A stretch of DNA of 64,000 bases from CAZSRX01 sp964609675 [NCBI: uncultured Bacteroidota bacterium] (GTDB taxonomy: Bacteria; CLD3; SB21). Position 1 is the first letter of the stretch, and each line of letters opens with the position of its first letter. The stretch is taken from positions 1-64,000 of the forward strand of contig CAZSRX010000020.1 in assembly GCA_964609675.1 (NCBI GenBank), written 5' to 3'. The translations under genes were made by a program, and so were the position numbers. The notes under the pieces are model-generated. The model searched no databases and was not told where the DNA came from. It was given only the letters and a program-made list of their open reading frames with translations. Positions 17,060 through 29,410 of the stretch are shown piece after piece.

Positions 17060-17522
17060 CAGCGACGTCTTCATCCTCGACAACTTCTGCCCCAACGACC
17101 CGCGCTATGAGCAGAATAGCCTTTTTCTTCACCGCGTACAGAACACGAAGAAATGTACGACGATCTTCAATCTGCTGGAAGTGTGCAGTCTCATCGCGCC
17201 GCACTGCGAGGAAGCAGAACTGATCGGCTTTTTCGAGAATTTTGACCGCACGTATAATATCGAAATTCTCTATCCCCTGCACTATGATTTGTCCACGGAA
17301 TATTTCATGGACCATTTCTTCGGAGCGGTTTTGCACACCACGCAGTACACCGGCAACCTGCCGGACGGACTGATGTTCACGACATTAAAACAGCGCGACG
17401 TGAAGCTTGTGGTCTCCTGGAACGCCAAGCGGTACAAAAAGTATTTTCAGGCGATTGAGAAAATGGATTATTTTCAGCCGGACGAATACCTGCGTTTCTA
17501 TAAATCCTTTGAAAAAAAATAA
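17046..17522 (+). CDS. PIN-like nuclease, probable VapC-type toxin
   Basis: A 158-residue protein from ATG 17046, which has GGAGG seven bases upstream; an earlier TTG (17010) is less likely. The opening M-I-M-I-D-S-D-V-F-I-L-D matches PIN-domain strand 1 with its acidic residue. F-N-L-L-E-V-C carries the second acidic position, N-L-P-D-G-L-M-F the third, and V-V-S-W-N-A-K-R-Y the final strand in a variant form (W-N instead of T-x-D). PIN toxins are metal-dependent RNases. It is a bit longer than usual VapC. The upstream overlapping antitoxin-like gene supports the call. Confidence 0.6.
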   Translation: MIMIDSDVFILDNFCPNDPRYEQNSLFLHRVQNTKKCTTIFNLLEVCSLIAPHCEEAELIGFFENFDRTYNIEILYPLHYDLSTEYFMDHFFGAVLHTTQYTGNLPDGLMFTTLKQRDVKLVVSWNAKRYKKYFQAIEKMDYFQPDEYLRFYKSFEKK

Positions 17523-17549
17523 CATCAACCTGAAATGTATGAGGTCTGA

Positions 17550-18590
17550 ATGAAACAAATAGTCGAATGCGTTCCCAATTTCAGCGAAGGACGCGATGCC
17601 AGTATCATCAAAGCCATCGCCGACGCCATTGAACGCGTCAACGGAGCGAAATTGCTTAACGTCGAACCGGATAAGGATTACAACCGCGTTGTCGTTACGC
17701 TGGCCGGTGAGCCCGAACCCGTTCTGGAAGGCGCCTTTCAGGCGATGAAGACCGCCTCGGAACTGATTGACATGCGCAAGCATCACGGCGAACATCCCCG
17801 CATGGGCGCTACCGATGTGGTGCCGTTTGTCCCGATCAGCCACATTACAATGGACGAATGCGTTCGGTTGGCCGAACGTTTCGGTGAGCGCGCCGGTCGG
17901 GAACTCGGCATTCCGATATACCTGTATGCCAACGCCGCCCGCAAGCCGGTGCGTTCCAAACTGCCGAACATCCGCAAAGGCGAATACGAGGGTCTCGTCG
18001 AAAAGTTGAAGGATCCCGAATGGAAACCCGACTTCGGCCCGGATGTATTCAACGACACCGTCGCCAAATGCGGCGCCACAGCCACCGGCGCGCGGTTTTT
18101 CCTGATTGCTTATAATATTAACCTGGCCACCAACAACGTTGATATTGCCGATGAAATCGCCTTCCGCATCCGCGAGAGCGGCCGCCCGAAAAAAGACGAA
18201 AACGGCAATACCATGAAAGACGCCCAGGGCAAGGTCATCCGCATCCCCGGTTCGCTCAAGGAAACGCAGGCCAAAGGGATACTCATGGAAGCGCAGAACA
18301 TCACGCAGGTTTCCATGAATCTCCTGAATTACCTGGTCACTTCCATGCATATGGCTTACGAAGCCTGCAAGAAAGAAGCGGCCTCGCTCGGCACAACGGT
18401 CACCGGCAGCGAAGTCGTCGGCCTGCTGCCAAAGGACTGCCTGTTGATGTCCGGAAAATTTTACGCGGAAAAACTAGGCAAGAACCTGACCGACGAGTCC
18501 GACCTGATTCAGTGCGCCATTGACAGCATGGGTTTGAGCCAACTGGCCCCGTTCGACCCGAAGAAAAAAATCATCGACTATATGATTTAA
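17550..18590 (+). CDS. ftcD: Glutamate formimidoyltransferase
   Basis: Transfers the formimino group of formiminoglutamate to tetrahydrofolate, the last step of one histidine-degradation route. It is 346 residues and monofunctional, lacking the cyclodeaminase domain fused in animals. The N-terminal V-E-C-V-P-N-F-S-E-G-R and H-P-R-M-G-A-T-D-V-V-P-F motifs are diagnostic. C-terminal residues about 185-300 form the second formiminotransferase subdomain. No other hut genes are in the window. A strong terminator follows. Confidence 0.93.
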   Translation: MKQIVECVPNFSEGRDASIIKAIADAIERVNGAKLLNVEPDKDYNRVVVTLAGEPEPVLEGAFQAMKTASELIDMRKHHGEHPRMGATDVVPFVPISHITMDECVRLAERFGERAGRELGIPIYLYANAARKPVRSKLPNIRKGEYEGLVEKLKDPEWKPDFGPDVFNDTVAKCGATATGARFFLIAYNINLATNNVDIADEIAFRIRESGRPKKDENGNTMKDAQGKVIRIPGSLKETQAKGILMEAQNITQVSMNLLNYLVTSMHMAYEACKKEAASLGTTVTGSEVVGLLPKDCLLMSGKFYAEKLGKNLTDESDLIQCAIDSMGLSQLAPFDPKKKIIDYMI

Positions 18591-18612
18591 ACCCAATCGG
18601 TCTTACTCCTTC

Positions 18613-18654
18613 AGGCTGTCTGGTTGTATTTCTAGATCGGACAGCCTTTTTTTT
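18613..18654 (+). terminator. Intrinsic terminator after ftcD
   Basis: Stem AGGCTGTC/GACAGCCT (18613-18620, 18640-18647) with a 19-base loop and an eight-T run to 18654. It lies 22 bases after the ftcD stop and before the gate-domain gene. Its stem sequence resembles the terminator at 7292-7322. Confidence 0.85.
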
Positions 18655-18669
18655 AACCGTCAAAAAAAT

Positions 18670-19644
18670 ATGACCCCTACAATGCCCATTCCCGAAAATT
18701 CCCCTATCTGGCGCCGGGCTCTGCAGAAAACACTTGACGTTTCCTGGCTGATCATGAAAATCTACATTCCGCTTTCCATACTGACAACACTCCTCAAGCA
18801 GTGGGGTGTGCTGGATTTTATCGCGCCGTATTTCTATCCATTAATGCAGTATTTCGGACTGCCGGGCGAGGCCTCGGTGGCGTTTATCGCGGCATTCAGC
18901 AATACGGTATTTGCTGCGCTGGCCACGATGTCGGCCCTGGATCTTACCGCAAGACAGGTTACGATACTGGCCGTCATTTTCGGCATCAGCCACAACCTGA
19001 TCGTCGAAACCGGGGTACTCATCCAAACCGGACTAGCGACCTGGCGCATTGCATTATTTCGCATCGCGCTGGGATGTTTCATGGGCCTTTTAATGCATCA
19101 GGCGCTTCCGGAGAGCGTCCCGGCAACATTTACACCTGTTGTCCGGGAAGCCGGCGCGTTTTCATGGCCGGTTTATCTGCAAGGACTCGGAATAAGCGCT
19201 CTGCAAATACTGTTGGTCATCGCCGTTATCATGACCTTATACGAATTGATGCGCGACTGGCCTTGGGCGGCCCGCCTGAGCCGGACATTCGCTTTTATCC
19301 CGAAATGGCTGGGGTATTCACAAAACGCCATCGTGGCCTGGCTGGTGGGTTTTTTCATCGGCATTACTTACGGCGCCGGCATTTTGCTCCAGTTATCGCG
19401 TGAAAACATCATGTCGCACAAGGACGCCGCGCTGATTACGGTGTTCCTCTGTGTGGCCCATGCTATCGTTGAGGACACCATATTCTTCGCGTTCGCCGGC
19501 GGAAATTTCTGGTGGATAATTATTACCCGCACCCTGCTCGCGGTTACGATCGTCAAAATCATGTCCATAAATAATTGGTATCTGAAATTTCTATGGATCG
19601 GGCTGCCTAAAAAAACGATGGAACGCTCAGCCGAACTATTGTAG
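18670..19644 (+). CDS. Nucleoside-recognition (Gate) domain membrane protein
   Basis: A 324-residue inner-membrane protein with about eight hydrophobic segments. Two gate-like repeats can be seen: an N-terminal half with F-S-N-T-V-F-A-A and G-I-S-H-N-L-I-V-E-T-G-V, and a C-terminal half with G-I-T-Y-G-A-G-I and V-A-H-A-I-V-E-D-T. The duplicated H-x-x-(I/V)-(V/E)-(E/D)-T pattern is typical of the SpmA/SpmB and FeoB gate family. Transport of a nucleoside or ion is likely but the substrate is unknown. It follows a terminator so has its own promoter; no ribosome site is obvious. Confidence 0.82.
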   Translation: MTPTMPIPENSPIWRRALQKTLDVSWLIMKIYIPLSILTTLLKQWGVLDFIAPYFYPLMQYFGLPGEASVAFIAAFSNTVFAALATMSALDLTARQVTILAVIFGISHNLIVETGVLIQTGLATWRIALFRIALGCFMGLLMHQALPESVPATFTPVVREAGAFSWPVYLQGLGISALQILLVIAVIMTLYELMRDWPWAARLSRTFAFIPKWLGYSQNAIVAWLVGFFIGITYGAGILLQLSRENIMSHKDAALITVFLCVAHAIVEDTIFFAFAGGNFWWIIITRTLLAVTIVKIMSINNWYLKFLWIGLPKKTMERSAELL

Positions 19645-19662
19645 ATTTCGCTGGAGAAATTA

Positions 19663-19983
19663 TTACGTTCCGGTACGCACCGGGCGTCCGATTTTTCTCT
19701 CAACGGATTCGATTTTCTTTTTCATCCTGCCGCTCTGGCCTTGACGGATATCCATTTTGACGCTTACATACACGCGTTCGCAGTCTTTTTCGATACATTC
19801 ATACGATTGCCGAATCACGTCAAGCGCTTCGTTTAACGTTTCGGTTTCAAAAACCGTACCCATCGGCGTCAACTGGTAGGCCACACCGCTTCGGTCAATG
19901 CCGTCCAGGATGCGGCTCACATAGGCGCTGACGCTGCTGCCCTTATCGGTTGGAAACATGCTGAATTCGGTTAACACGGACAT
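19663..19983 (-). CDS. MTH1187-family thiamine-binding protein
   Basis: A 106-residue ferredoxin-like fold protein of the MTH1187/YkoF-like family (DUF77), known to bind thiamine in some members. The opening M-S-V-L-T-E-F-S-M-F-P and later Y-Q-L-T-P-M-G-T and V-K-M-D-I-R-Q-G segments are characteristic. An AGGTGA site precedes the start. It is convergent with the gate-domain gene, 18 bases away, and stands alone. No thiamine transporter or TPP riboswitch is visible nearby. Confidence 0.87.
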   Translation of the reverse strand: MSVLTEFSMFPTDKGSSVSAYVSRILDGIDRSGVAYQLTPMGTVFETETLNEALDVIRQSYECIEKDCERVYVSVKMDIRQGQSGRMKKKIESVERKIGRPVRTGT

Positions 19984-20088
19984 ACATCACCTCATTTATA
20001 TTGATTGTTGTTCATAGCCATTATACCGAATGCTTTATGGATGGATTAAATCAACGGATGTTAAAGTCGCCAGGCGGCTCATCGGTAT

Positions 20089-20715
20089 CTATTTTACAAA
20101 CGGATTATTTTTCTTTTCATAACCGATAGTCGTGACCGGTCCGTGTCCGGGATAAACCGTTGTATCTTCAGGCAGGATGAACAATTTTTGTTTAATGGAT
20201 TTCTGAATGGTTACATAATCGCCGCCGGGTAAGTCGGTACGGCCGACAGACTCGCGGAAAAGGGTGTCGCCGCTGAATAAAACCTTTTCGGAGGGGATAT
20301 AAAACGCGCAACCGCCGCGCGTATGACCGGGTACATGCAGAACCTTAATTTCTATTTGCTCCAGCGTGAAAGGCATGTTATCTTCCAGATAGCGATCCGT
20401 CAGCGGAATCTGCTGTAACGGATAGGCAAACAGCGCCGCGTAATTGACAGCCTGCTGAACCAGCGCCTCGTCTTCGGCATGGATGTAAAACGGAATCCGA
20501 TAGGCCTCCTGCAATTCCCGGGCCGCCGCAAGATGGTCAATATGACCGTGTGTGTTCATAATCCACCGAGGTTTAAAACCGCCGGATTCGATTACGCGGA
20601 TCAGTTTTTGAGCATCCCCTCCCGGATCGATTATTACCGTCGAGCCGGTTTGCTCATCGGTTACAAAATAGCTGTTTTCCTGAAACGGTCCGACGGTTTC
20701 CATGTGGATTTTCAT
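20089..20715 (-). CDS. Metallo-beta-lactamase fold hydrolase (glyoxalase II-like)
   Basis: A 208-residue cytoplasmic hydrolase of the YcbL/GloB-like group. The zinc motif H56-G-H-I-D60-H61 is complete, with later G-H-T-R-G-G-C and S-G-D-T-L-F and a C-terminal Y-P-G-H-G-P. Such proteins hydrolyse thioesters such as S-lactoylglutathione or act on persulfides. Its ATG overlaps the stop of the RND pump gene (ATGA), so it is the last gene of that operon. The operon also contains a rhodanese, so a role in sulfur or thioester handling is possible but unproven. Confidence 0.9.
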   Translation of the reverse strand: MKIHMETVGPFQENSYFVTDEQTGSTVIIDPGGDAQKLIRVIESGGFKPRWIMNTHGHIDHLAAARELQEAYRIPFYIHAEDEALVQQAVNYAALFAYPLQQIPLTDRYLEDNMPFTLEQIEIKVLHVPGHTRGGCAFYIPSEKVLFSGDTLFRESVGRTDLPGGDYVTIQKSIKQKLFILPEDTTVYPGHGPVTTIGYEKKNNPFVK

Positions 20716-23700
20716 TCAGTCTCCGCAACAGGTTTATAGGTTTTTTTAGTGATGAACGTATACAGCGCCGGAATGACAAATAAGGTCAAAACCAGCGAAA
20801 AAAGCAATCCGCCGATAACAACCATGCCCATGGATACGCGGCTGGTAGAACCCGCGCCCAGCGCCAGGGCAATCGGTAAAGCGCCAAGCATCGTGGAGAG
20901 GCTGGTCATCACAATGGGGCGAAAGCGCTGGGTAGCCGCATCAATAACAGCGGCAACTTTGGACTGTCCGCGACCGCGCTTCTGGTTAGCAAACTCTACG
21001 ATCAGGATGCCGTTCTTCGTCACAATGCCAATCAGAAGAATCATACCGATCTGACTGAATATATTGAGCGTCTGGCCAAAGAGCCATAAAGTCAATACCG
21101 CGCCGGCGATCGCCAGCGGTACGGTAAGCATAATGACAAACGGATCGCGGTAACTTTCAAACTGCGCGGCGAGTATGAGATAAATGAGAATCAGGGCAAG
21201 CAGAAAGGCAAAGACCAATGTGTTGGAACTTTCTGCAAACTCCTTGGATACGCCCGCAAGACTGGTCGAGAAGGATTCATCAAGTTCTTTCTCAGCGATT
21301 TTTCTCATCTCATGGATCCCGTCGCCAAGCGTATATCCCTTTGCCGGATTCGCGGATACCGTAGCCGCTACAAACCGGTTATATCGAAATAGCTGCGGCG
21401 GATTGGTGCGGTATGAAATATTTACCAGATTATCTAATTGTATGAGTTCGCCTTTATTGTTGCGCACGTACGCCGATTTAAGGTCAAGCGGTTCATCGCG
21501 ATAGCTGCGTTCCGCCTGTCCGATAACCTGATATTGTTTACTATTGCGAATGAAATAGCCCATCCGCTGGCCGCTAAAGTATAATTGCAGCGTTTCGGCG
21601 ATGTCTCTTACGGTGACACCCAGAGAGCGGGCCCGGTCGCGGTCTATCGAAATGGTCATCTCCGGTTTGTTAAAGCGCAGATTCAGGTCCGCCACCTGAA
21701 ATACCGGATTGCTCTGCACGGCGGCCATGAACCGAGGCAGAACGGCTTTTAAGGTGTCCATCGCCGGCGCCTGAATGACAAATTGTACCGGCAGGCCGGC
21801 CATTCGCCCTCCACCGATGGTCTGTTCCTGCGTAATAAACGAACGCGCAAACGTATAGGGTCGTATCTTGCGGCTCAAATAATCCGCAATTTCCTGCTGG
21901 CTGCGCGTACGCTGTGACGGATCGGTCAGCATTATGCGGATAAATCCCGTATTGGTCGATGACGCGGAACCAAACCCCGGCGACGTAAACGCCATGATAT
22001 TGTCTTTTTCAGGCAGGGAATCGGCCATTGCCGCAAGCTGATTAACATATTCATCCATCAACTCAAACGAAGTGCCTTCCGGAGCCGTGGCGGATATCAC
22101 AAGCCGGCTTTTATCCTGCAGCGGCGCCAATTCGGCCGGGATGAATCTCCATAAATATACGACCATTCCTACCGAGAAAGCCATCACCACGAACGAGAGC
22201 CATCGGCGTTTCATGAAGCGCACCAGAAGACGGTTGTACCCGCGGATGATATCGTTCAGAAATTTTTCGGTTCCTGTAAAAAATTTCGTGGTGTGTCGTA
22301 TGTGCGACAGCCAGTGCGCGCTCATCATCGGCGTCAGGGTCAGAGAAACAAACGCCGAAATGATGATCGAACCAGCCATCACAATGCCGAACTCGCGGAA
22401 CAATTGTCCCGTGAGCCCCTGAAGAAATATGATCGGCAGAAAGACCGCCGCCAGTGTTATTGTCGTAGAGAGAATCGCAAAGAATATTTCCCTGGAACCT
22501 TTATGGCCGGCTTCAACGGGATCCATGCCTTTTTCGATTTTGCTGTAAATATTCTCCAGCACCACGATCGCATCGTCCACCACCAAGCCGGTTGCAAGCA
22601 CGATTCCCAGCAGGGTAAGAATGTTGATGGAAAATCCGGCGATGTACATGATAAAAAACGAACCAATCAGGGAGATCGGGATGGCGAATACGGGAATCAG
22701 CGTGGTTTTCCAGTGACGCAGGAATACGAATATCACGAGCACCACCAGGCCAAAGGCGATAAATATGGTTTCCTCCACTTCGGAAATCGCCATCCGGATT
22801 GGACGGGTGGTATCGAGCGCGATGGACAAATTGATGCCCGCCGGAAGCTCTTTCTGAATCTGTTCGATGCGTTTATAAGCCTGGTCCACAATATCGATAT
22901 GATTCGCGCCGGGTTGGGGCGTCAGGGCCACGCCGACAATCGGGAAAAGATTATTCCCCTTAAGAATGGTACGTTCGTTCTCAGGCACCAGTACGGCGCG
23001 CCCGACATCTTTGAACTTGACGATTACGCCGTTGCGTTCCCGGATGATCATTTCGTCAAATTCCTCCGGCGTGCTGATGCGGCCAAAGGTGCGAATCGAC
23101 AGTTCCGTCCGATAACCCTCGATGCGGCCGGTGGGCAATTCAATGTTTTCCTGATTCAGCGCGGTTCGAATGTCCGAAGGCGTCAGCCCGTAGCCGGCCA
23201 GTTTGATAGGATCAATCAGCAGTTTGATGGCGTATTTTTTTTCTCCCCAGATGCGGATTTCGCTGACGCCGGGAATGGTCTGCAGTCTTTCTTTAAACAC
23301 ATTATTGGCCAGGTCTGAGAGTTCCAGTAGCGAGTACGTTTCACTCTGAACAATAAGTGAAAATATCGGACTGGCATCCGCGTCGGATTTAACCACTACG
23401 GGCGGATCCACGTCCGGCGGCAGACTGCGTATTGCGCGTGAAACCCGGTCGCGGACGTCGTTGGCAGCCCCTTCCATATCGGTACCGATTTCGAATTCCA
23501 CCGTAATCGTGCTCGCGCCATCGCGGCTGGTGGACGACAACGTGCGGATACCCGCGATGCCGTTGATGCTGGCTTCAAGCGGCTCCGTGATCTGCGACTC
23601 GATAACCTCCGCGTTCGCGCCCACATAAGACGTCGATACGGTAATCACCGGCGGATCCACACTGGGATATTCACGGACCCCAAGGAATGTAAAACCAATG

Positions 23701-23777
23701 ACGCCAAACAACACAATCAGGATAGAAACGACAGACGCAAAGACCGGCCGGTTAATAAATGTTGATGAAAAATTCAT
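20712..23777 (-). CDS. RND efflux transporter permease
   Basis: Proton-driven inner-membrane pump of the AcrB/MexB hydrophobe-amphiphile class, 1021 residues from ATG 23777 (a TTG two codons earlier is also in frame). It has a single N-terminal membrane helix, a large periplasmic loop with porter repeats, a central membrane bundle and a second repeat. The proton-relay Asp pair is present in L-V-V-D-D-A-I-V of helix 4, and G-x-S-x-x-E-E-T-I and L-T-P-M-M-S segments are typical. It is encoded directly after its membrane-fusion partner. No outer-membrane TolC-type gene is present nearby. Substrates cannot be told from sequence. Confidence 0.95.
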   Translation of the reverse strand: MNFSSTFINRPVFASVVSILIVLFGVIGFTFLGVREYPSVDPPVITVSTSYVGANAEVIESQITEPLEASINGIAGIRTLSSTSRDGASTITVEFEIGTDMEGAANDVRDRVSRAIRSLPPDVDPPVVVKSDADASPIFSLIVQSETYSLLELSDLANNVFKERLQTIPGVSEIRIWGEKKYAIKLLIDPIKLAGYGLTPSDIRTALNQENIELPTGRIEGYRTELSIRTFGRISTPEEFDEMIIRERNGVIVKFKDVGRAVLVPENERTILKGNNLFPIVGVALTPQPGANHIDIVDQAYKRIEQIQKELPAGINLSIALDTTRPIRMAISEVEETIFIAFGLVVLVIFVFLRHWKTTLIPVFAIPISLIGSFFIMYIAGFSINILTLLGIVLATGLVVDDAIVVLENIYSKIEKGMDPVEAGHKGSREIFFAILSTTITLAAVFLPIIFLQGLTGQLFREFGIVMAGSIIISAFVSLTLTPMMSAHWLSHIRHTTKFFTGTEKFLNDIIRGYNRLLVRFMKRRWLSFVVMAFSVGMVVYLWRFIPAELAPLQDKSRLVISATAPEGTSFELMDEYVNQLAAMADSLPEKDNIMAFTSPGFGSASSTNTGFIRIMLTDPSQRTRSQQEIADYLSRKIRPYTFARSFITQEQTIGGGRMAGLPVQFVIQAPAMDTLKAVLPRFMAAVQSNPVFQVADLNLRFNKPEMTISIDRDRARSLGVTVRDIAETLQLYFSGQRMGYFIRNSKQYQVIGQAERSYRDEPLDLKSAYVRNNKGELIQLDNLVNISYRTNPPQLFRYNRFVAATVSANPAKGYTLGDGIHEMRKIAEKELDESFSTSLAGVSKEFAESSNTLVFAFLLALILIYLILAAQFESYRDPFVIMLTVPLAIAGAVLTLWLFGQTLNIFSQIGMILLIGIVTKNGILIVEFANQKRGRGQSKVAAVIDAATQRFRPIVMTSLSTMLGALPIALALGAGSTSRVSMGMVVIGGLLFSLVLTLFVIPALYTFITKKTYKPVAETE

Positions 23778-23798
23778 AATCAATACCCGGATAGAGCG

Positions 23799-24869
23799 CT
23801 AGGGAATCTTAACCGTACGGATTTGCACCGCACTGCCCTCGCGGATCTGCATCAATCCTGTCGTGATAATCGTATCGCCCGCCGAAACGCCCTGCGTAAT
23901 CTGGACGCTCTGGGGCAACCGGATGCCGGTTTTTACCGGTACCGGCCGGGCCATACCGTTGTGGTAGGTAAATATTTTTGTGGTATTAAGGTCCGGCACG
24001 AGGGTTTCGGAGGGCACCACCAGGGCATCCTTGATTTCTTCCAGCGTCAGTTCTATTTTGGCGAACGAGCCGGGAACCAGTACAAAGTCTGGATTTGCGC
24101 TTCGAGCGCGCGCTTTGATCGTGCGGGTTACCGGATCAATATGTGATTCCACCGCATAAACGCTGCCTTTAAAAAACCGATCGGAACCCACGATAGAATA
24201 TTTAATATCGGCTCCGTTCTTTACAAAACGGCTGTACTGTTCGGGTACGGCAAACTCCACTTTAACGGGATCCAACTCCTGAAGGGTCGCAATTAAAAGG
24301 TTCGGCGTAACGTAACCGCCTTCACTGACGTAACGCAAACCGATTTTTCCGCTGAACGGGGCATATATTTCCGTCTTTGCAATCTGGGCTTTAAGAAGTT
24401 CTTTCTCCGCTTCGGCCGTCCGGAGCTTGTTCAGCGCATTGTCGTATTCCTCCTGACTCAGCAATTGTTTGTCGTAAAGCGCTTTCTTACGTTTTTCTTC
24501 TTCCCGGTACAACTGTTCCTGGGATTCGGCTTTTTTTAATTGCGCCTGCAGATCCTGGTCATTGATCTTAACCAGCAGGTCCCCTTTCCGCACCCAACTC
24601 CCTTCCGAAAACCGTATCGCGGTTATGCGGCCGCTCATTTCGCTGCGCAGTTCGACTTCTTCATTAGCCATCAAAGTGCCGGTGACGTAAATAATATTAC
24701 TCAGGGGTTGCAGCCGCAGCACGATGACATCGACCGGCAAGGCCGGCATGCCGCCGCCGCGCGGGGCATCTTTCCCGGAATTTTGCCCGCCGTCGGACGA
24801 ACATCCGGAAACAAGGATTAATCCAATAAGAAATGACGTCAGACCGTTTCTGAAAACTATCGTATTCAT
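23799..24869 (-). CDS. RND efflux periplasmic adaptor (membrane-fusion) lipoprotein
   Basis: Links the RND pump to an outer-membrane channel. It is 356 residues with a lipoprotein signal ending in L-V-S-G-C, so it is probably anchored to the inner membrane by lipid. It has a Gly/Pro-rich linker, a lipoyl/barrel-sandwich hybrid (R-S-E-M-S-G-R-I and Y-A-P-F-S-G-K-I), an alpha-hairpin of about 60 residues with charged heptads, a beta-barrel domain and a membrane-proximal domain. The pump gene starts 21 bases after its stop and the alpha/beta hydrolase ends 4 bases before its start. Confidence 0.94.
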   Translation of the reverse strand: MNTIVFRNGLTSFLIGLILVSGCSSDGGQNSGKDAPRGGGMPALPVDVIVLRLQPLSNIIYVTGTLMANEEVELRSEMSGRITAIRFSEGSWVRKGDLLVKINDQDLQAQLKKAESQEQLYREEEKRKKALYDKQLLSQEEYDNALNKLRTAEAEKELLKAQIAKTEIYAPFSGKIGLRYVSEGGYVTPNLLIATLQELDPVKVEFAVPEQYSRFVKNGADIKYSIVGSDRFFKGSVYAVESHIDPVTRTIKARARSANPDFVLVPGSFAKIELTLEEIKDALVVPSETLVPDLNTTKIFTYHNGMARPVPVKTGIRLPQSVQITQGVSAGDTIITTGLMQIREGSAVQIRTVKIP

Positions 24870-24873
24870 GGTA

Positions 24874-25713
24874 TTACAATCCGTTCTTCAGCCAGTGGTA
24901 GGTGAGTTTGCAGGCCGCCTTTAATGCCGGTGTCGGACCTTCAAATGGATGGGCGGTGTTATAAGCGTGATCAGCGGCATCAATAATTTCCAGCTTAGTG
25001 GCGGGCGTCTTTCTTGCGTTATAGATTTCGTGGGCTTCGCGGGGCGGCACGGTTACATCCTCGGCTCCGTGCAGGATGAGGTGCGGAATTTTAAGTCTGG
25101 AGACGGCTTTGGGTATGTTTAGCTTCACGGCATTTTTCGATAAATCTTCAAAAAAACCATAATGAAGTTTGAGCGCGGGACCTCCCAAAGGATTCGCTAC
25201 CGATAAAAAACCGTTGCGCTGCCATTGGGGCGCAGCGTCCCTGAATGCGGGCCGTTCCAGCGCCGACATCGCCGACCAGGTGACCAGAGTCCGCACACGT
25301 TTGTCATCGACGGCATGAAGAATCGCCATCGAACCGCCCCGGTCATATCCAAAAAGTCCCAACCGCTCGATGTAAGGGTTTTTACCGCAAAGATGACCGT
25401 GCTCCAGCGCGTCGATCACGGTCTGCAAATCCTTCAGCTCGCGGGTACAGGTGTTATGCGTAAATTTTTCCGGATCGGAAAAACCATTTATATCTTCACC
25501 GATGCCGGACCCCGAAAAATTAAACTGAACGGCAATATAGTTTCGCTGGCAAAGCATTTCCGCCAGATACGGCATAAAACCCCAGTCTTTATGGGTCAGG
25601 TAACCGTGACACATGATAACAACCGGATAGCGTTTGTTGGCATCCGGCATCCATACGTTTCCGCGCAGAGGATCACGCCGGTCGTTGAAAATTTTAAAAG
25701 GAATTTGAATCAT
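24874..25713 (-). CDS. Alpha/beta hydrolase with Asp in the nucleophile elbow
   Basis: A 279-residue cytoplasmic alpha/beta-hydrolase of the dienelactone hydrolase/S9-peptidase-like group. The nucleophile elbow reads G122-Y-D124-R-G-G, where close relatives have G-H-S-R-G-G, so the Ser is replaced by Asp. Asp219 (H-G-A-E-D-V-T-V-P) and His249 (A-D-H-A-Y) complete a triad. An N-terminal oxyanion H-G-Y-L motif is at about 36-39. Asp nucleophiles occur in epoxide hydrolases and haloalkane dehalogenases, so either the chemistry has changed or activity is lost. It lies between def and the RND adaptor in a tight operon. Confidence 0.85.
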   Translation of the reverse strand: MIQIPFKIFNDRRDPLRGNVWMPDANKRYPVVIMCHGYLTHKDWGFMPYLAEMLCQRNYIAVQFNFSGSGIGEDINGFSDPEKFTHNTCTRELKDLQTVIDALEHGHLCGKNPYIERLGLFGYDRGGSMAILHAVDDKRVRTLVTWSAMSALERPAFRDAAPQWQRNGFLSVANPLGGPALKLHYGFFEDLSKNAVKLNIPKAVSRLKIPHLILHGAEDVTVPPREAHEIYNARKTPATKLEIIDAADHAYNTAHPFEGPTPALKAACKLTYHWLKNGL

Positions 25714-25731
25714 GAATGGATACAGACGCCA

Positions 25732-26280
25732 TCAAACCAAAACCGATGCGGTTTGGGTGGTTTTCTTTTTGGACCGGTTCTTTTCTTCCAGTTTTTCCAG
25801 TACGGTTCGATTGGTCTCGAGAATCTCCGGCGCCAGATAATCGACAAATAAGATGCCTTTTAAGTGATCGTATTCGTGCTGAATAACGCGCGCCAGAATC
25901 CCCTCGGCAATCCCTTCGATGGTTTGGCCTTCCAGATCGGTATAACGGAGACGGATTTTCGAGGGCCGTTTCACTTCCTCGGAAACGCCCGGCAGGCTGA
26001 GACAGCCTTCTTTATAAACTGATTCTCCGTAGGTCTCCAGGATTTTAGGATTAATAAAAACCATCGGCTCGGCATTTTTCTCGATTGGTGAAATATCCAC
26101 CACAAACAGGTTCAGCGATTTGCCGACCTGTGGCGCAGCCAGGCCTATGCCGTCTTCTTTATGCATGGTGACTATCATGTCTTCAGCAAGCTTGCGGATA
26201 AAACCGTCGATTTTTTTAACCGGTTTTCCCTTCTCACGAAGCGATGGATGTCCGTATGTTACTACTTTCAGTTTTGCCAT
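25732..26280 (-). CDS. def: Peptide deformylase
   Basis: Removes the formyl group from the N-terminal Met of new proteins. The three family motifs are intact: GIGLAAPQVG at 44-53, EGCLSLPG at 91-98 and HEYDH at 135-139, giving metal ligands Cys, His and His. I chose ATG 26280, which begins M-A-K-L-K-V-V-T-Y-G as in homologues; an ATG seven codons earlier (26301) is possible, and neither has a strong ribosome site. The C-terminus carries a basic Lys-rich extension. No methionyl-tRNA formyltransferase is alongside. Confidence 0.95.
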   Translation of the reverse strand: MAKLKVVTYGHPSLREKGKPVKKIDGFIRKLAEDMIVTMHKEDGIGLAAPQVGKSLNLFVVDISPIEKNAEPMVFINPKILETYGESVYKEGCLSLPGVSEEVKRPSKIRLRYTDLEGQTIEGIAEGILARVIQHEYDHLKGILFVDYLAPEILETNRTVLEKLEEKNRSKKKTTQTASVLV

Positions 26281-26357
26281 AAACGGTATTTTCAATTGCA
26301 TATTTACATGTATAACTATTTTATAAAAATATTATTTCAACGGCAAATCTTTTCTGT

Positions 26358-29371
<3,014 letters not shown>

Positions 29372-29410
29372 GAATGAAACCTCTTTATATGATGATGTTA
29401 TATTGATTCA

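Noticed and set aside
17385-18350. Long minus-strand frame opposite the PIN gene and ftcD
   Set aside because: It is a His/Phe/Val-rich mirror frame of ftcD and lacks motifs or a ribosome site; ftcD is certain.
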